Of a stretch of DNA of 12,496 nt, positions 1 to 7,212 are shown piece after piece. The stretch is from Propionibacteriaceae bacterium. Lineage in GTDB: Bacteria > Actinomycetota > Actinomycetes > Propionibacteriales > Propionibacteriaceae. The notes beneath the pieces were generated by a model. That model did no database searches. It saw only the letters and a list, made by a program, of their open reading frames with translations, and had not been told where the DNA came from. Both the position numbers and the translations under genes were made by a program. How positions within the stretch are numbered: position 1 is the stretch's first letter; each line of letters begins with the position of its first letter. The stretch is from positions 1 through 12,496 of the forward strand of contig JAUMYR010000050.1 of assembly GCA_030528545.1 (NCBI GenBank), read 5' to 3'.

Positions 1-36
1 TTCGCGGGTTGAGCGCGCGGCATGGACGCGGCGCCG

Positions 37-42
37 TAGGCT
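37..42 (+). promoter_or_regulatory. -10 box for a leaderless transcript (ABM protein gene)
   Basis: TAGGCT fits the actinobacterial TANNNT -10 pattern and ends 6 bases before the ATG at 49. This places the transcription start at or next to the A of the start codon. No Shine-Dalgarno sequence precedes the ATG, which agrees with leaderless translation. No convincing -35 box is visible at the normal spacing; a TTGAGC at 9-14 lies too far away, 22 bases upstream. Confidence 0.5.
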
Positions 43-48
43 GGTTGC

Positions 49-369
49 ATGATTTTCATTGTCGTGAAGTTCCCAGTGAAACCCGAACGGGCTGACGAGT
101 TCATGGCGGCGGTGCGCCCATTCACCGAGGCCACCCGCGGTGAGCCTGGCAACCTGTGGTTTGAGTGGTCACGCAGCATTGAGCACCCCAGCGAGTTCGT
201 TTTGGTTGAGGCGTTCGCTGACGGCGCGGCCGAGGCTCACGTCACGGCGCCGCACTTCAAGGAGGGGTTGGAGGCGATGCGTCCGTTCTTGGCCGCTACG
301 CCGAAGATCGTGTCCCGCCAGGTGGAGGGCAGTGGCTGGGACGAGATGGGCGAGCTCAAGATCGGCTGA
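49..369 (+). CDS. antibiotic biosynthesis monooxygenase (ABM) domain protein
   Basis: This 106-residue protein has the size and pattern of a single ABM/dimeric alpha-beta barrel domain, the fold of small putative quinol monooxygenases (YgiN type) and heme- or polyketide-modifying enzymes. Features seen are a hydrophobic first strand (MIFIVVKFPVKP), a helix with a run of acidic residues, a central GNLWFEWSRS strand (family pattern: GN..y...rs....p..f.l.E.f), and the typical F..VEAFADGAAEAHVTAPHFK segment in which alternating acidic and histidine residues precede the last helix. The family usually dimerises and needs no tightly bound cofactor; the substrate cannot be predicted. The ATG at 49 is supported by the -10 box 6 bases upstream. 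The gene converges on the PaiB-like gene with only 16 bases between stop codons, and nothing in its sequence ties it to that unit. It is probably a free-standing cytoplasmic enzyme. Confidence 0.85.
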   Translation: MIFIVVKFPVKPERADEFMAAVRPFTEATRGEPGNLWFEWSRSIEHPSEFVLVEAFADGAAEAHVTAPHFKEGLEAMRPFLAATPKIVSRQVEGSGWDEMGELKIG

Positions 370-385
370 GCCCCAGAAGCCAGTC

Positions 386-1324
386 TCAGCTCCTAGCCCA
401 CGGCGGCGGGTTCGCCGCCAGCAGGTTTGGGTCGAAGCTGCGGGACACGAGACGTTCGCGTGCCGCGCCTAACTCGTCTTCGCTGAACAGTGCCGCGAAC
501 CAGGGTAGCAATGCCGTGGCTTCGATCGAGTCCCCGAGCTGTTCTGCCAGGGCGAGGACATCCAGTTCATCGGCACTGGCCGGGTCAGCCAGGTGCCGCT
601 TGGCTGCCGCGACCGCACCCTCGGTCACGAGATCCCGCATGAACCGGGCGGGACGGTAACCCGGCTTCCGGGCCTCCCGCAACGCCGAGGTGACCGCGTC
701 CCGGAACCGTTCGGCGAGGCCATCCCGGGCCGATGCCGTCCGCTCCATCTCGGCGGCGAGCAGCCGGTGGCGGTCGTAGGGGTGCTGTCGCAATTCGCTA
801 ACTAGGTTCTGCACGACATCCAGGGGTTTGTTCTGGCTCAGCTTGCGGATCATGGTGAATGACCGCACCCGTAGCCGAAGACCCAGCGACCCGCGCGCCG
901 CGCGCCATGCCTCATCACCATAATTCTCCAGTGGCCGAGCGGGTTGGGCCCCCTCGCACCTGCGGACCAACTCGCACAGGGCGGCGAAATTATCCTCTGG
1001 GCTCAGCACCTCGACCGAGCAAGTGAGGTGGGCCGTGACATGATTCCAGGTCGGCACGAACTCGCCTTCGGGTAGCCACCGAGATGGGATGTAGCCATGG
1101 GGCCCCTGCACGATCACCAGCAGGTCTCCGCCGCCCAGCTCTAGGACACGTTGGTCCTGTTTGCCGACGTGAGTGAGCAGATCCTCACCGTCGCGGATCA
1201 CCGGGTAGTGGCTGGCCCGCAAACCAGCCGCGGTGGACGCGACCAGAGTCGCCCACGGGTTCTCGTCGATCAGCCGGTACAACTCCTCGGTGTCCGTGCA
1301 TGTGAAATACGGGTTCGTCAGCAC
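386..1324 (-). CDS. PaiB-like FMN-binding protein with C-terminal extension
   Basis: This 312-residue protein has two parts. Residues 1 to about 196 match the PaiB family (FMN-binding negative transcriptional regulator, split-barrel flavin fold): NPWATLV at 22-28, SHYP at 38-41, GPHGYIPSRW at 74-83, VPTWNHVTAH at 90-99 and the family signature KLSQNKP at 161-167. Residues about 197-312 are an added helical part that ordinary PaiB proteins (about 205 residues) lack. Its residues 221-295 are homologous to the last 75 residues of the neighbouring helicase. The gene starts 32 bases after the helicase stop on the same strand, so the two are probably co-transcribed. The start is the GTG at 1322-1324, because the first conserved residues (NPYF) follow at once; only a weak GGTGA lies upstream. 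PaiB proteins elsewhere repress transcription or act as flavin-binding oxidoreductase-like proteins. Here a role as sensor, regulator or partner of the helicase is inferred. Confidence 0.88.
   Translation of the reverse strand: MLTNPYFTCTDTEELYRLIDENPWATLVASTAAGLRASHYPVIRDGEDLLTHVGKQDQRVLELGGGDLLVIVQGPHGYIPSRWLPEGEFVPTWNHVTAHLTCSVEVLSPEDNFAALCELVRRCEGAQPARPLENYGDEAWRAARGSLGLRLRVRSFTMIRKLSQNKPLDVVQNLVSELRQHPYDRHRLLAAEMERTASARDGLAERFRDAVTSALREARKPGYRPARFMRDLVTEGAVAAAKRHLADPASADELDVLALAEQLGDSIEATALLPWFAALFSEDELGAARERLVSRSFDPNLLAANPPPWARS
440..664 (-). other. shared C-terminal module, copy in the PaiB-like protein
   Basis: These bases encode residues 221-295 of the PaiB-like protein. Aligned by hand to the C-terminus of the helicase (encoded by 1378-1602), the segment is 75 residues in both proteins with no gap and 21 identities: Y, P and R at alignment positions 3, 5 and 7; G16, V18, A20, A21, R23, P28, L37, A38, L43, E48, P54, F56, L59, F60, L65, A68, R71 and L72. 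The pattern looks like a small all-helical domain ending in a 'P.F..LF....L..A..RL' helix pair. The sequences are diverged, so this is an old shared domain and not a recent DNA duplication. Confidence 0.75.
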
Positions 1325-1356
1325 GTCACCATCGTCGCATAGGAAGCTGGCGGCAC

Positions 1357-4300
1357 TCAGCGGTCGGCACCGCTGCGGTAGGCGTTCAGCCGGTCCTCGG
1401 CGAGATTAAGGTCAGCCCGGTGGAACAGCGAGCGGAAACGCGGCTGGGTCATGATGTGTTCCACCGTGAGGTCGAGACGGCCGCGCTCGGCCAGGGAAGT
1501 GAACGCGTGGCTGACTAGCGGCGAGCGAACCAGGCGGCGGGCGGCTTCGACGCAGCCATGCTTGTCGATCTCGTGGATGATGCGTACTGGGTCGTAATGC
1601 TCCTCCGACCAGGCTAGTGCGCAAGCCTTCCGAACCGCGCTGTCGAAATCTGCTTCCACATTGACCGGGCTTTCCGGCCGCACCCGTCGCAATGGCCCTG
1701 CTTGCTGGAAGGCTTCCCAGGTATCCCGGGTGAGGGTCTCTGCACCGATGGCCGCTAAAGCGAGCCTGCATACCGAAAGGTGATCAGAGCCGTCGTCGAC
1801 GAGGTCGAGCAGGGCAGCTAGCTCCGCTGGCGGGATCTCAAGGACTCTGCGCGGACCCAGGCGCCGAGGCGTCGCTGGCTGGTGGCCGACTGTGTAAGTC
1901 TGCGCATTCAGGTTTGACTCCCCGAGAGGCGAATGAGCCGTGATCCGGTGGGTCAGGACAGCCGCGTGCAGCGCCCGGTTGAGTTCCCTGTCATGCTCTG
2001 CGCTGTCCTGAGGGAGCCCCGCGGCATCGAGAAAGGCGCGCTTGAGTCGTCTTCCAGTCACCGGGCCTTCAACTTTCACGATCGAACGCAGCGCCGCGAT
2101 GGTCTGGGGATTGTCACGGCTGATCGCAGACGGGGCCCAACCCGAGAAACTCCGGTAGGCGGCCAGCTTCGGTGTTCCAGTTGTGCGCTTCGGGTATGAC
2201 TCGCCGGCCCGTGAGCGTTTCGGGCTGGGCCTGCTGGCCGCCGGATGAGCGGGCTCAGCCGCCGACCGCTGGCTGGCGATGGGACGCTGCCCAGCTGCGG
2301 CTCGGCGCGGGGATAGCGCGCCACGGTCTCCCGGAACAGTTGCGTTGGCCCGGCGCTCGCCGAGATCGTGGTCGGTTTCTGCGGCGACGCTCGGCTGTGT
2401 GGGGGAGCATATCTGCCCGTTTCTGAGGGAAGCGGCCATTGAGGGGCTGCCGTCAGGTGAGAGCGGCTGTGACGATGCAGGTACCTGGTCCGGAATCGCC
2501 TGGGGTGGTGGAACCGGTGACGGTTCAACAGGCACGGGATCGATGCCCGGGTCCGGTGAATCCTCGGCACGCTCTGCCGCCGGGTTGTCGTCTCCCTTGA
2601 AGGGGAGGATGCCAAGCCGGTCGAGTTCGTCCCAGAGGGGTTTGAGGGTCTCCTCCGGCGCGAGGTAGAAGGACGATTCGCGGATTCGGAAGAATGTCCA
2701 GCCGCAGCGTTCCAGATCACGCTGGCGTCCCAGATCCTGCTGGAATTGCTCTGGCCCGTGCCAGCGGTCGCCATCGCACTCCACAGCCAGTCGCGCATGG
2801 CCGCCGACGACCACCAAATCGATTCGATAGCCGTTGGTCTCAACCTGGGGCTCCACCAGATATCCGCGTTCCAGGATGCGGTTGAATACCCGCTGCTCGA
2901 ATAGCGAATCGAAGGGGACCTCCCGGTCGTGTTCCGACACCGGCTTGGGCAGCCCGGAGGTGGTGGTGCCGCCGCGCCGTAGGCAGTAGCTGAGCAGCTT
3001 GTGCCGCATGTCCTCCTCGTTGCGCAACTGGCTGAGGGTAACGGAGTGAAATAGCCAGACCTGATCCTTTGCGCGGGAGAAGGCGACATTGAAGCGCTGA
3101 ATGTCTTCGGTGCGGGTGCGGGCGCTTCGCGCATACCCGCCGTCCTCCGGGCCAGTCACCATCGACAGGAAGATCACGTCCCGCTCGGAACCCTGGAAGG
3201 ATGCGGAATCTCCGCAGCGCAAGTCCCGTTTCGCCCACTCATCGGGTGGCAGGACGTTGAGGAGCAGATTCTCGATATGCCGGGCCTGAGCGCTGCCGAG
3301 CAGCGAGATCACCCCGAAAGTCTTACCCGCATAGGCTGGGTCGGTGAAGCACGCCAGCAGCTGGGACACAATCCGTTCGGCCTCAGCCTTGTTGATCTTG
3401 CTGCTGGTGCTCCCGGACTCATACCCATCGGAGCAGTACACCGTCTGGATCGGGGTGAGCCGGTCCGAGCCATACTGGCGAACCGGGCGGAGGTGGATTC
3501 CCTCCGGTTCATAGATGACTTGGTTGCAGAATCCGATGATTTCGGGCACGCAGCGTCGGTGTTCCGGGAGAGTGAGCTGGCCACCGAACCGCGCCTTGGC
3601 TTCGTCGAACAGGCTGCGCTTCGGGTCTTGCCAGACGGTTTTCGCGGGATCAGCTGGGTCGAAGTACCGGCTCGCGAGCTGGCGGATGCTTTCCTCGTTG
3701 ATACCGACCGCCGCCGGGGACACCTGCTTATCGTCGCCAATCACGACGATGCGCCTGGCCAGGTATTGCAGGAACATGGCCTCAATGCCCGCCTGGGAGG
3801 CCTCGTCGACCAGGACCACATCGAACATGTTCTCACTCACGTCGAGCTGCTCGGCGATGCGGTACAAGGGCATGATCCAGACCGGTACCAGCGGCCGGCA
3901 GCGGTCCATGACCTGGCGGATGTCCCGGCGTCTGGCGTCGGCGTATTTCCCGGTGCCCTTGCCTAACCTGGAGACGAGCTGGGCATATTGGACTAGGTAC
4001 TGGCGTTTGCTCCCGCTCAGCCGGTCGGGCCCGACCGCATGCGCCCAGGCACGTTCGGCCGCGACCTCGGCGGCGATCTTCCTCAGCTGATCCTCCAGCG
4101 CCTGGATCTGCCTCTGGATACGGTTGGAATCGATCGGGTAGGCGGCCTCCGCCGAGAGCTCTCGCCGGACGCGGCACCATGCCCAGGCGCCTTGCAGATC
4201 GCCGAGCCGCTCGTCCCACACTTCATCCGACTTGGATTCCCGGACGGATTCCACTAAGCCGGGGACGTGTTCCCGCAAGGCCTTTTCGGTTGTGGCGAGG

Positions 4301-7020
4301 CGCTCCACCGTGCTTCGGAGATTGCTGAGATGCTGGATGCGGGAAAAGGCCGAAGTATATGCCTGCGCGTCGAGTTCCTTGACCGCCTGCCTGAGATTCT
4401 CTATCGCCTGTGATGAGGGGCCCAACCGGACGCTGGTCGCGAGGTAAGAATCCAGTTCGGCGAGCGGCCGGGTGGCGAGTTCGTAGGCCTCGGACGCTTC
4501 CGCACAGGCGACCACGTCCACTAGCTCCAGGGTCTTCGGCAGGTCGGCCCAATTGGGCTGAGGCAGGTGGTGCTGGGCAAACCAGGCGCTGAACTCGTCG
4601 AGGCTCTGACCAAAGTCGATGAGCTGATTGAGCTGATCCAGCTGAGAGCGGTGCCAGGTGATTCGCATTTGGAAGGAATCCAGCGAGGGGATTCCCGCCG
4701 AGGCGGGCCACAGCCTGTCGGTTTCGTCGAACAGGCGTCCGCAGTGGATATACCCGAGGAGTGCGCTCAGGGTGCCCACAGTCGTCGGTGCGCGGCCATT
4801 CACTCGCGCTTGCTGGAACAGCGGCTGAGCCTGTTTGACGGCAGCCGGAGTGAATAGGCCGATCTTGGGCTGCCCGTCCGCCGAGAGCTTCAGATCCCCG
4901 TGAGCTGCGATGTGCCTAGTTAGTGTTTCGGCTAGGTGCAGAAGCTGGTTGCTGTCGCCGGAGAACTCAATGCTGGTCCCGGGTGGAATATGTGCGAGGT
5001 GCTGCTCGATGATGCCGATCTGAGTATGGACCTGATTACGGCGTTCCACCCAGATTCGCCAGGCCCCCGCCCGGATATCGGCGAGGGCTTCCTGCGCCCA
5101 GCCCGCACGCAGCAACGCTAGACGCTCGGTCACGGAAGAGATGTATTCCAGCCGATGGCGAAGCTCAGTGCGGACATCGTGATTGAGCGCGGCAACGGTG
5201 CTGAAGGCGGGGTGCATCCGCTGCTGCTGGTAATAGTCAGCCTGCTGACCGGAGTGTTTCGCGCAATCCACGAGGCGGAGGAAGACAGCCGGTTCGGGAA
5301 GCTGGGCTATGCCTGGCGGCAGGTTGGTTTCTCGGGAGTCCTGGAGGAAGGTCTCGTCGCGGATAGAGCAGAGCCAGTCGAGCGCGTCCCGGCCGGTCAC
5401 CGGGCAGGCATCACCCTTCGGCGTGAAGGACTCGAGCCAGGCGTACCGCAGCTGGTCGTCCATGGATTGCTGGGCGATCGCCGATAGCGTCCCTTCGTAA
5501 CCGAAGAGGCTGCGTTCCTGGATCTCTCGTTCCCTTACCTCGAGGAGCTGGGTGCCAAGCTTCTTACGTTCGGTCCGCAGCTCGTCGACGGTGCGGAGCA
5601 GGCGATCGATCTTGGCCTGGGACGCGGACGCGTCGTGGTTCTCCTGACGCTCGGAAATCTTGGTCACGGCCTGCTTGAGGTCGGACAGCTCCGACCGGGA
5701 GGTGCCGACCACGGCGACCGCGAGAGAGCGGATCGACTCGGGCAGTTTGTTTCGGACCTCCTGCAATGCGCGGTCGGTCTGAGCCGTGACGAGCACACGC
5801 TGCCCCTGGGCGAGCAGGTGAGACAGCAAAGCGGCGGCGGTGTGGGTTTTCCCCGTGCCCGGCGGGCCCTGGACCAGAACCTGAGTTTTGGTGTTGACCC
5901 GCTCGAGGATGCGTTCCTGGACGCTGTTGAGCGGAAGAGGCGCGAAAATGCTATCTTCCAGCTGGATGAGCGCACCTGGGCGGGTAAGTGGCTCCGGCGT
6001 AGGGGCAGAATCAGGATCGACGATCGACACCAAGCCCGCGGGCACCTTGCCAGTTCGTTCAATCTGTTCGGCGATGGTTTTCAGAATATTCTCGATGCCC
6101 CGGGCAGTCCGTCGCCGCTGGATCAGCATCGGTGTGAACGAGATGACCGGATGCGCTCTGGGCGTTGGCACAGCGTACCCGGTCGTGTATTCCCCGTCGG
6201 GGCTGATCCGGTGGATCAGGCTTTTGGCGATTCCTGTTAGGGCTTCTTCGTCGAGCGGATAACCATCGAACTGCCGGAGCTGCTCGTGAAGCTCCTGTAT
6301 CACGTGATGCGGGGGCCGCTGTTCAGGGTCGAGCATGTCGAGTTCTTCGCGTAAGCCGTTACCCGAGAGCACAAAATCGATCTTGCCCGACTTGGCATCG
6401 ATCTGGGTCTCGACCGGTGTGGTGAAGACGTGCCGCGCGATGGTCTGGGTTCCGGTTGACCAGGTCAAGAGCCCGACGCCGAGCACCAGTTCAGACGAGT
6501 CGGATGCTTGCTCCATGGACGTGTGCAGGCGAAAGCAGCGCTGGTAGAGGGCCTGGGCTTCGTCGGTTTCGGCCTCGCTGGCTGCCCAGCCGTTCCACTC
6601 CTCGAGCCAGGCGCGCAAGCGTGCCTCAATGGCGCGGCGTTCATCCAGCACGTCTTGGTCTTCGGATGACACAGCGGTGAGCTCCGGGGAGATCTGCGGA
6701 GAATCCGAGGCAGACCTCCAGGCGCCCACGATCCATTCGGGTGCCGGTGGCCTCGGGGGCTCAGTTGGCGATGTGCGCCCCACCGATAGCAGCGGGAGGT
6801 TCTGATCCGCTTGCCCGAGCCCGGTGCCTACTGAAGAATGCCCGGGTAGATCGTTCAAGATGATGACCTCGCCGGGTTCTTGGTTGCGATAGGAAACATA
6901 GGAACGCACCGGGGGCGAATTGATCGACTGGACTTGCGCGAGGAACTCGAACAGGCGTCGGGCACGGCTCGCGAGCTCGTTTTTCGCTGCCCGTTGGCTT
7001 GATGCTTCGCCGTCGTGCAT
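1357..7020 (-). CDS. giant Upf1-like SF1 helicase with C-terminal Vsr/MTES_1575-type nuclease domain
   Basis: About 1,887 residues from the ATG at 7020. Residues 1 to about 350 form an N-terminal region resembling that of other large actinobacterial AAA/DUF559-type proteins (LVLGVGLLTW and the PVISFTPMLIQRR segment). The SF1 motifs are: Q-motif-like LNSVQERIL, Walker A GPPGTGKT at 385-392, Ia VLVTAQTD, II VDEASQ (Asp1072), III GDDKQ at 1095, IV LPEHRRC at 1151, V QGSERD at 1276 and VI NVAFSRAK at 1311. About 680 residues, including a likely coiled coil at 447-504, separate motifs I and II. A restriction-endonuclease fold follows at about 1371-1465 (RIDLVV, Asp1401; VECDGDRWH, Glu1414 and Asp1416; then RDLERCGW). 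A proline/serine-rich linker (about 1475-1620), a winged-helix/DUF3320-like part (about 1635-1735, LGPRR..EIPPAELAALL) and the shared module (1807-1881) complete it. All core motifs look intact and the frame is unbroken. Predicted role: ATP-driven unwinding plus nucleic-acid cleavage, probably in defence. Confidence 0.88.
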   Translation of the reverse strand: MHDGEASSQRAAKNELASRARRLFEFLAQVQSINSPPVRSYVSYRNQEPGEVIILNDLPGHSSVGTGLGQADQNLPLLSVGRTSPTEPPRPPAPEWIVGAWRSASDSPQISPELTAVSSEDQDVLDERRAIEARLRAWLEEWNGWAASEAETDEAQALYQRCFRLHTSMEQASDSSELVLGVGLLTWSTGTQTIARHVFTTPVETQIDAKSGKIDFVLSGNGLREELDMLDPEQRPPHHVIQELHEQLRQFDGYPLDEEALTGIAKSLIHRISPDGEYTTGYAVPTPRAHPVISFTPMLIQRRRTARGIENILKTIAEQIERTGKVPAGLVSIVDPDSAPTPEPLTRPGALIQLEDSIFAPLPLNSVQERILERVNTKTQVLVQGPPGTGKTHTAAALLSHLLAQGQRVLVTAQTDRALQEVRNKLPESIRSLAVAVVGTSRSELSDLKQAVTKISERQENHDASASQAKIDRLLRTVDELRTERKKLGTQLLEVREREIQERSLFGYEGTLSAIAQQSMDDQLRYAWLESFTPKGDACPVTGRDALDWLCSIRDETFLQDSRETNLPPGIAQLPEPAVFLRLVDCAKHSGQQADYYQQQRMHPAFSTVAALNHDVRTELRHRLEYISSVTERLALLRAGWAQEALADIRAGAWRIWVERRNQVHTQIGIIEQHLAHIPPGTSIEFSGDSNQLLHLAETLTRHIAAHGDLKLSADGQPKIGLFTPAAVKQAQPLFQQARVNGRAPTTVGTLSALLGYIHCGRLFDETDRLWPASAGIPSLDSFQMRITWHRSQLDQLNQLIDFGQSLDEFSAWFAQHHLPQPNWADLPKTLELVDVVACAEASEAYELATRPLAELDSYLATSVRLGPSSQAIENLRQAVKELDAQAYTSAFSRIQHLSNLRSTVERLATTEKALREHVPGLVESVRESKSDEVWDERLGDLQGAWAWCRVRRELSAEAAYPIDSNRIQRQIQALEDQLRKIAAEVAAERAWAHAVGPDRLSGSKRQYLVQYAQLVSRLGKGTGKYADARRRDIRQVMDRCRPLVPVWIMPLYRIAEQLDVSENMFDVVLVDEASQAGIEAMFLQYLARRIVVIGDDKQVSPAAVGINEESIRQLASRYFDPADPAKTVWQDPKRSLFDEAKARFGGQLTLPEHRRCVPEIIGFCNQVIYEPEGIHLRPVRQYGSDRLTPIQTVYCSDGYESGSTSSKINKAEAERIVSQLLACFTDPAYAGKTFGVISLLGSAQARHIENLLLNVLPPDEWAKRDLRCGDSASFQGSERDVIFLSMVTGPEDGGYARSARTRTEDIQRFNVAFSRAKDQVWLFHSVTLSQLRNEEDMRHKLLSYCLRRGGTTTSGLPKPVSEHDREVPFDSLFEQRVFNRILERGYLVEPQVETNGYRIDLVVVGGHARLAVECDGDRWHGPEQFQQDLGRQRDLERCGWTFFRIRESSFYLAPEETLKPLWDELDRLGILPFKGDDNPAAERAEDSPDPGIDPVPVEPSPVPPPQAIPDQVPASSQPLSPDGSPSMAASLRNGQICSPTQPSVAAETDHDLGERRANATVPGDRGALSPRRAAAGQRPIASQRSAAEPAHPAASRPSPKRSRAGESYPKRTTGTPKLAAYRSFSGWAPSAISRDNPQTIAALRSIVKVEGPVTGRRLKRAFLDAAGLPQDSAEHDRELNRALHAAVLTHRITAHSPLGESNLNAQTYTVGHQPATPRRLGPRRVLEIPPAELAALLDLVDDGSDHLSVCRLALAAIGAETLTRDTWEAFQQAGPLRRVRPESPVNVEADFDSAVRKACALAWSEEHYDPVRIIHEIDKHGCVEAARRLVRSPLVSHAFTSLAERGRLDLTVEHIMTQPRFRSLFHRADLNLAEDRLNAYRSGADR
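1378..1602 (-). other. shared C-terminal module, copy in the helicase
   Basis: These bases encode the last domain of the helicase, residues 1807-1881 of the product started at 7020. It matches residues 221-295 of the downstream PaiB-like protein without gaps (21 of 75 identical by hand count). From memory, similar tails (G.VEAARRL... LDLTVE... F..LF....L..A..RL) end other large actinobacterial proteins of unrelated core function. That would fit a portable interaction domain, but it is recollection and was not checked by a search. Confidence 0.75.
2160..2600 (-). other. proline/serine-rich linker-coding segment inside the helicase gene
   Basis: These bases encode about 147 residues between the nuclease domain and the winged-helix-like domain. 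The stretch is dominated by Pro, Ser, Ala, Arg and acidic residues, with PVPVEPSPVPPP near its start and several basic clusters later. It has little hydrophobic content and is probably disordered. It would let the winged-helix and C-terminal modules move independently of the helicase-nuclease core. The reading frame stays open, so this is not a broken fusion of two genes. Confidence 0.65.
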
Positions 7021-7034
7021 CATGAAACCCTCAC
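7018..7034 (-). promoter_or_regulatory. ribosome binding site and start choice for the helicase
   Basis: On the coding strand TGAGGG stands before two consecutive ATG codons (7021-7023 and 7018-7020), 4 and 7 bases after the GAGGG core. The 7-base spacing favours the second ATG. A TTG at 7120-7122 opens the frame further upstream, but it has no good ribosome site and the extra 34 residues read through the presumed promoter. The internal ATG pair is therefore preferred. Confidence 0.55.
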
Positions 7035-7066
7035 TATGTCGGTATAGTCGCGCAACATTGTCGCAT

Positions 7067-7094
7067 AGGCTACCGCCGGTGGTGCCTTTGTCGA
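7067..7094 (-). promoter_or_regulatory. possible promoter of the helicase-PaiB unit
   Basis: On the minus strand TCGACA (7089-7094, 5 of 6 matches to TTGACA) is followed after 16 bases by TAGCCT (7067-7072, fits TANNNT). Transcription would start near 7060, about 40 bases before the chosen start codon. A second AT-rich candidate, TATACC, lies closer to the gene but has no -35 partner at usual spacing. Confidence 0.4.
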
Positions 7095-7207
7095 GTTCTC
7101 CTCGTGGGATCAGCAAGATCAACTGACCGAGAAATCAGGGTGCCTCTGGTGAGGATACTGGGCGATTCGGAGCAGAGCTCTGGTTCCGGACAGGAGAGTG
7201 GGTGCCT
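7081..7207. repeat. three GGTGCCT repeats upstream of the helicase
   Basis: GGTGCCT occurs at 7081-7087, 7139-7145 and 7201-7207, start-to-start spacings 58 and 62 bases. The last two extend to a shared GGGTGCCTCT. A further copy lies at 7346-7352 inside the 5'-nucleotidase gene. The copies flank the presumed helicase promoter on its upstream side. They could be binding sites for a regulator with roughly 60-base periodicity, or chance. Confidence 0.3.
7166..7191. promoter_or_regulatory. palindrome between the 5'-nucleotidase and helicase genes
   Basis: CAGAGCTCTG at 7173-7182 is a perfect 10-base palindrome. With mismatches and one bulge it extends to about 13 bases on each side (7166-7191). 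It sits 22 bases past the 5'-nucleotidase stop and upstream of the helicase promoter. It could be an operator or the stem of a transcription terminator without a U-tract. The sequence alone does not decide. Confidence 0.35.
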
Positions 7208-7212
7208 CTTTC

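Noticed and set aside
140..472. Overlapping plus-strand frame across the ABM gene.
   Set aside because: The Arg/Ser-rich product runs through both the ABM gene and the PaiB-like 3' end, as expected of a frame shadow.
2076..3134. Minus-strand open frame of 352 codons within the helicase gene.
   Set aside because: It is rich in Arg, Ser and Pro with no domain pattern and lies in another frame of the intact helicase, whose nuclease and linker frame is well supported there.
5635..6240. Plus-strand open frame of 201 codons opposite the helicase Walker A region.
   Set aside because: It is the complement of a highly conserved ATPase segment and has no recognisable motif or ribosome site.
1357..7020. 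Naming the helicase as a known Hhe, DISARM or Mokosh component.
   Set aside because: The domain order is only partly similar, no DUF4011, methylase or PLD partner is seen, and a profile search would be needed.
7024..7122. TTG start giving a helicase 34 residues longer.
   Set aside because: It would be read through the likely promoter, lacks a clear ribosome site at usual spacing, and the extra residues show no domain pattern.
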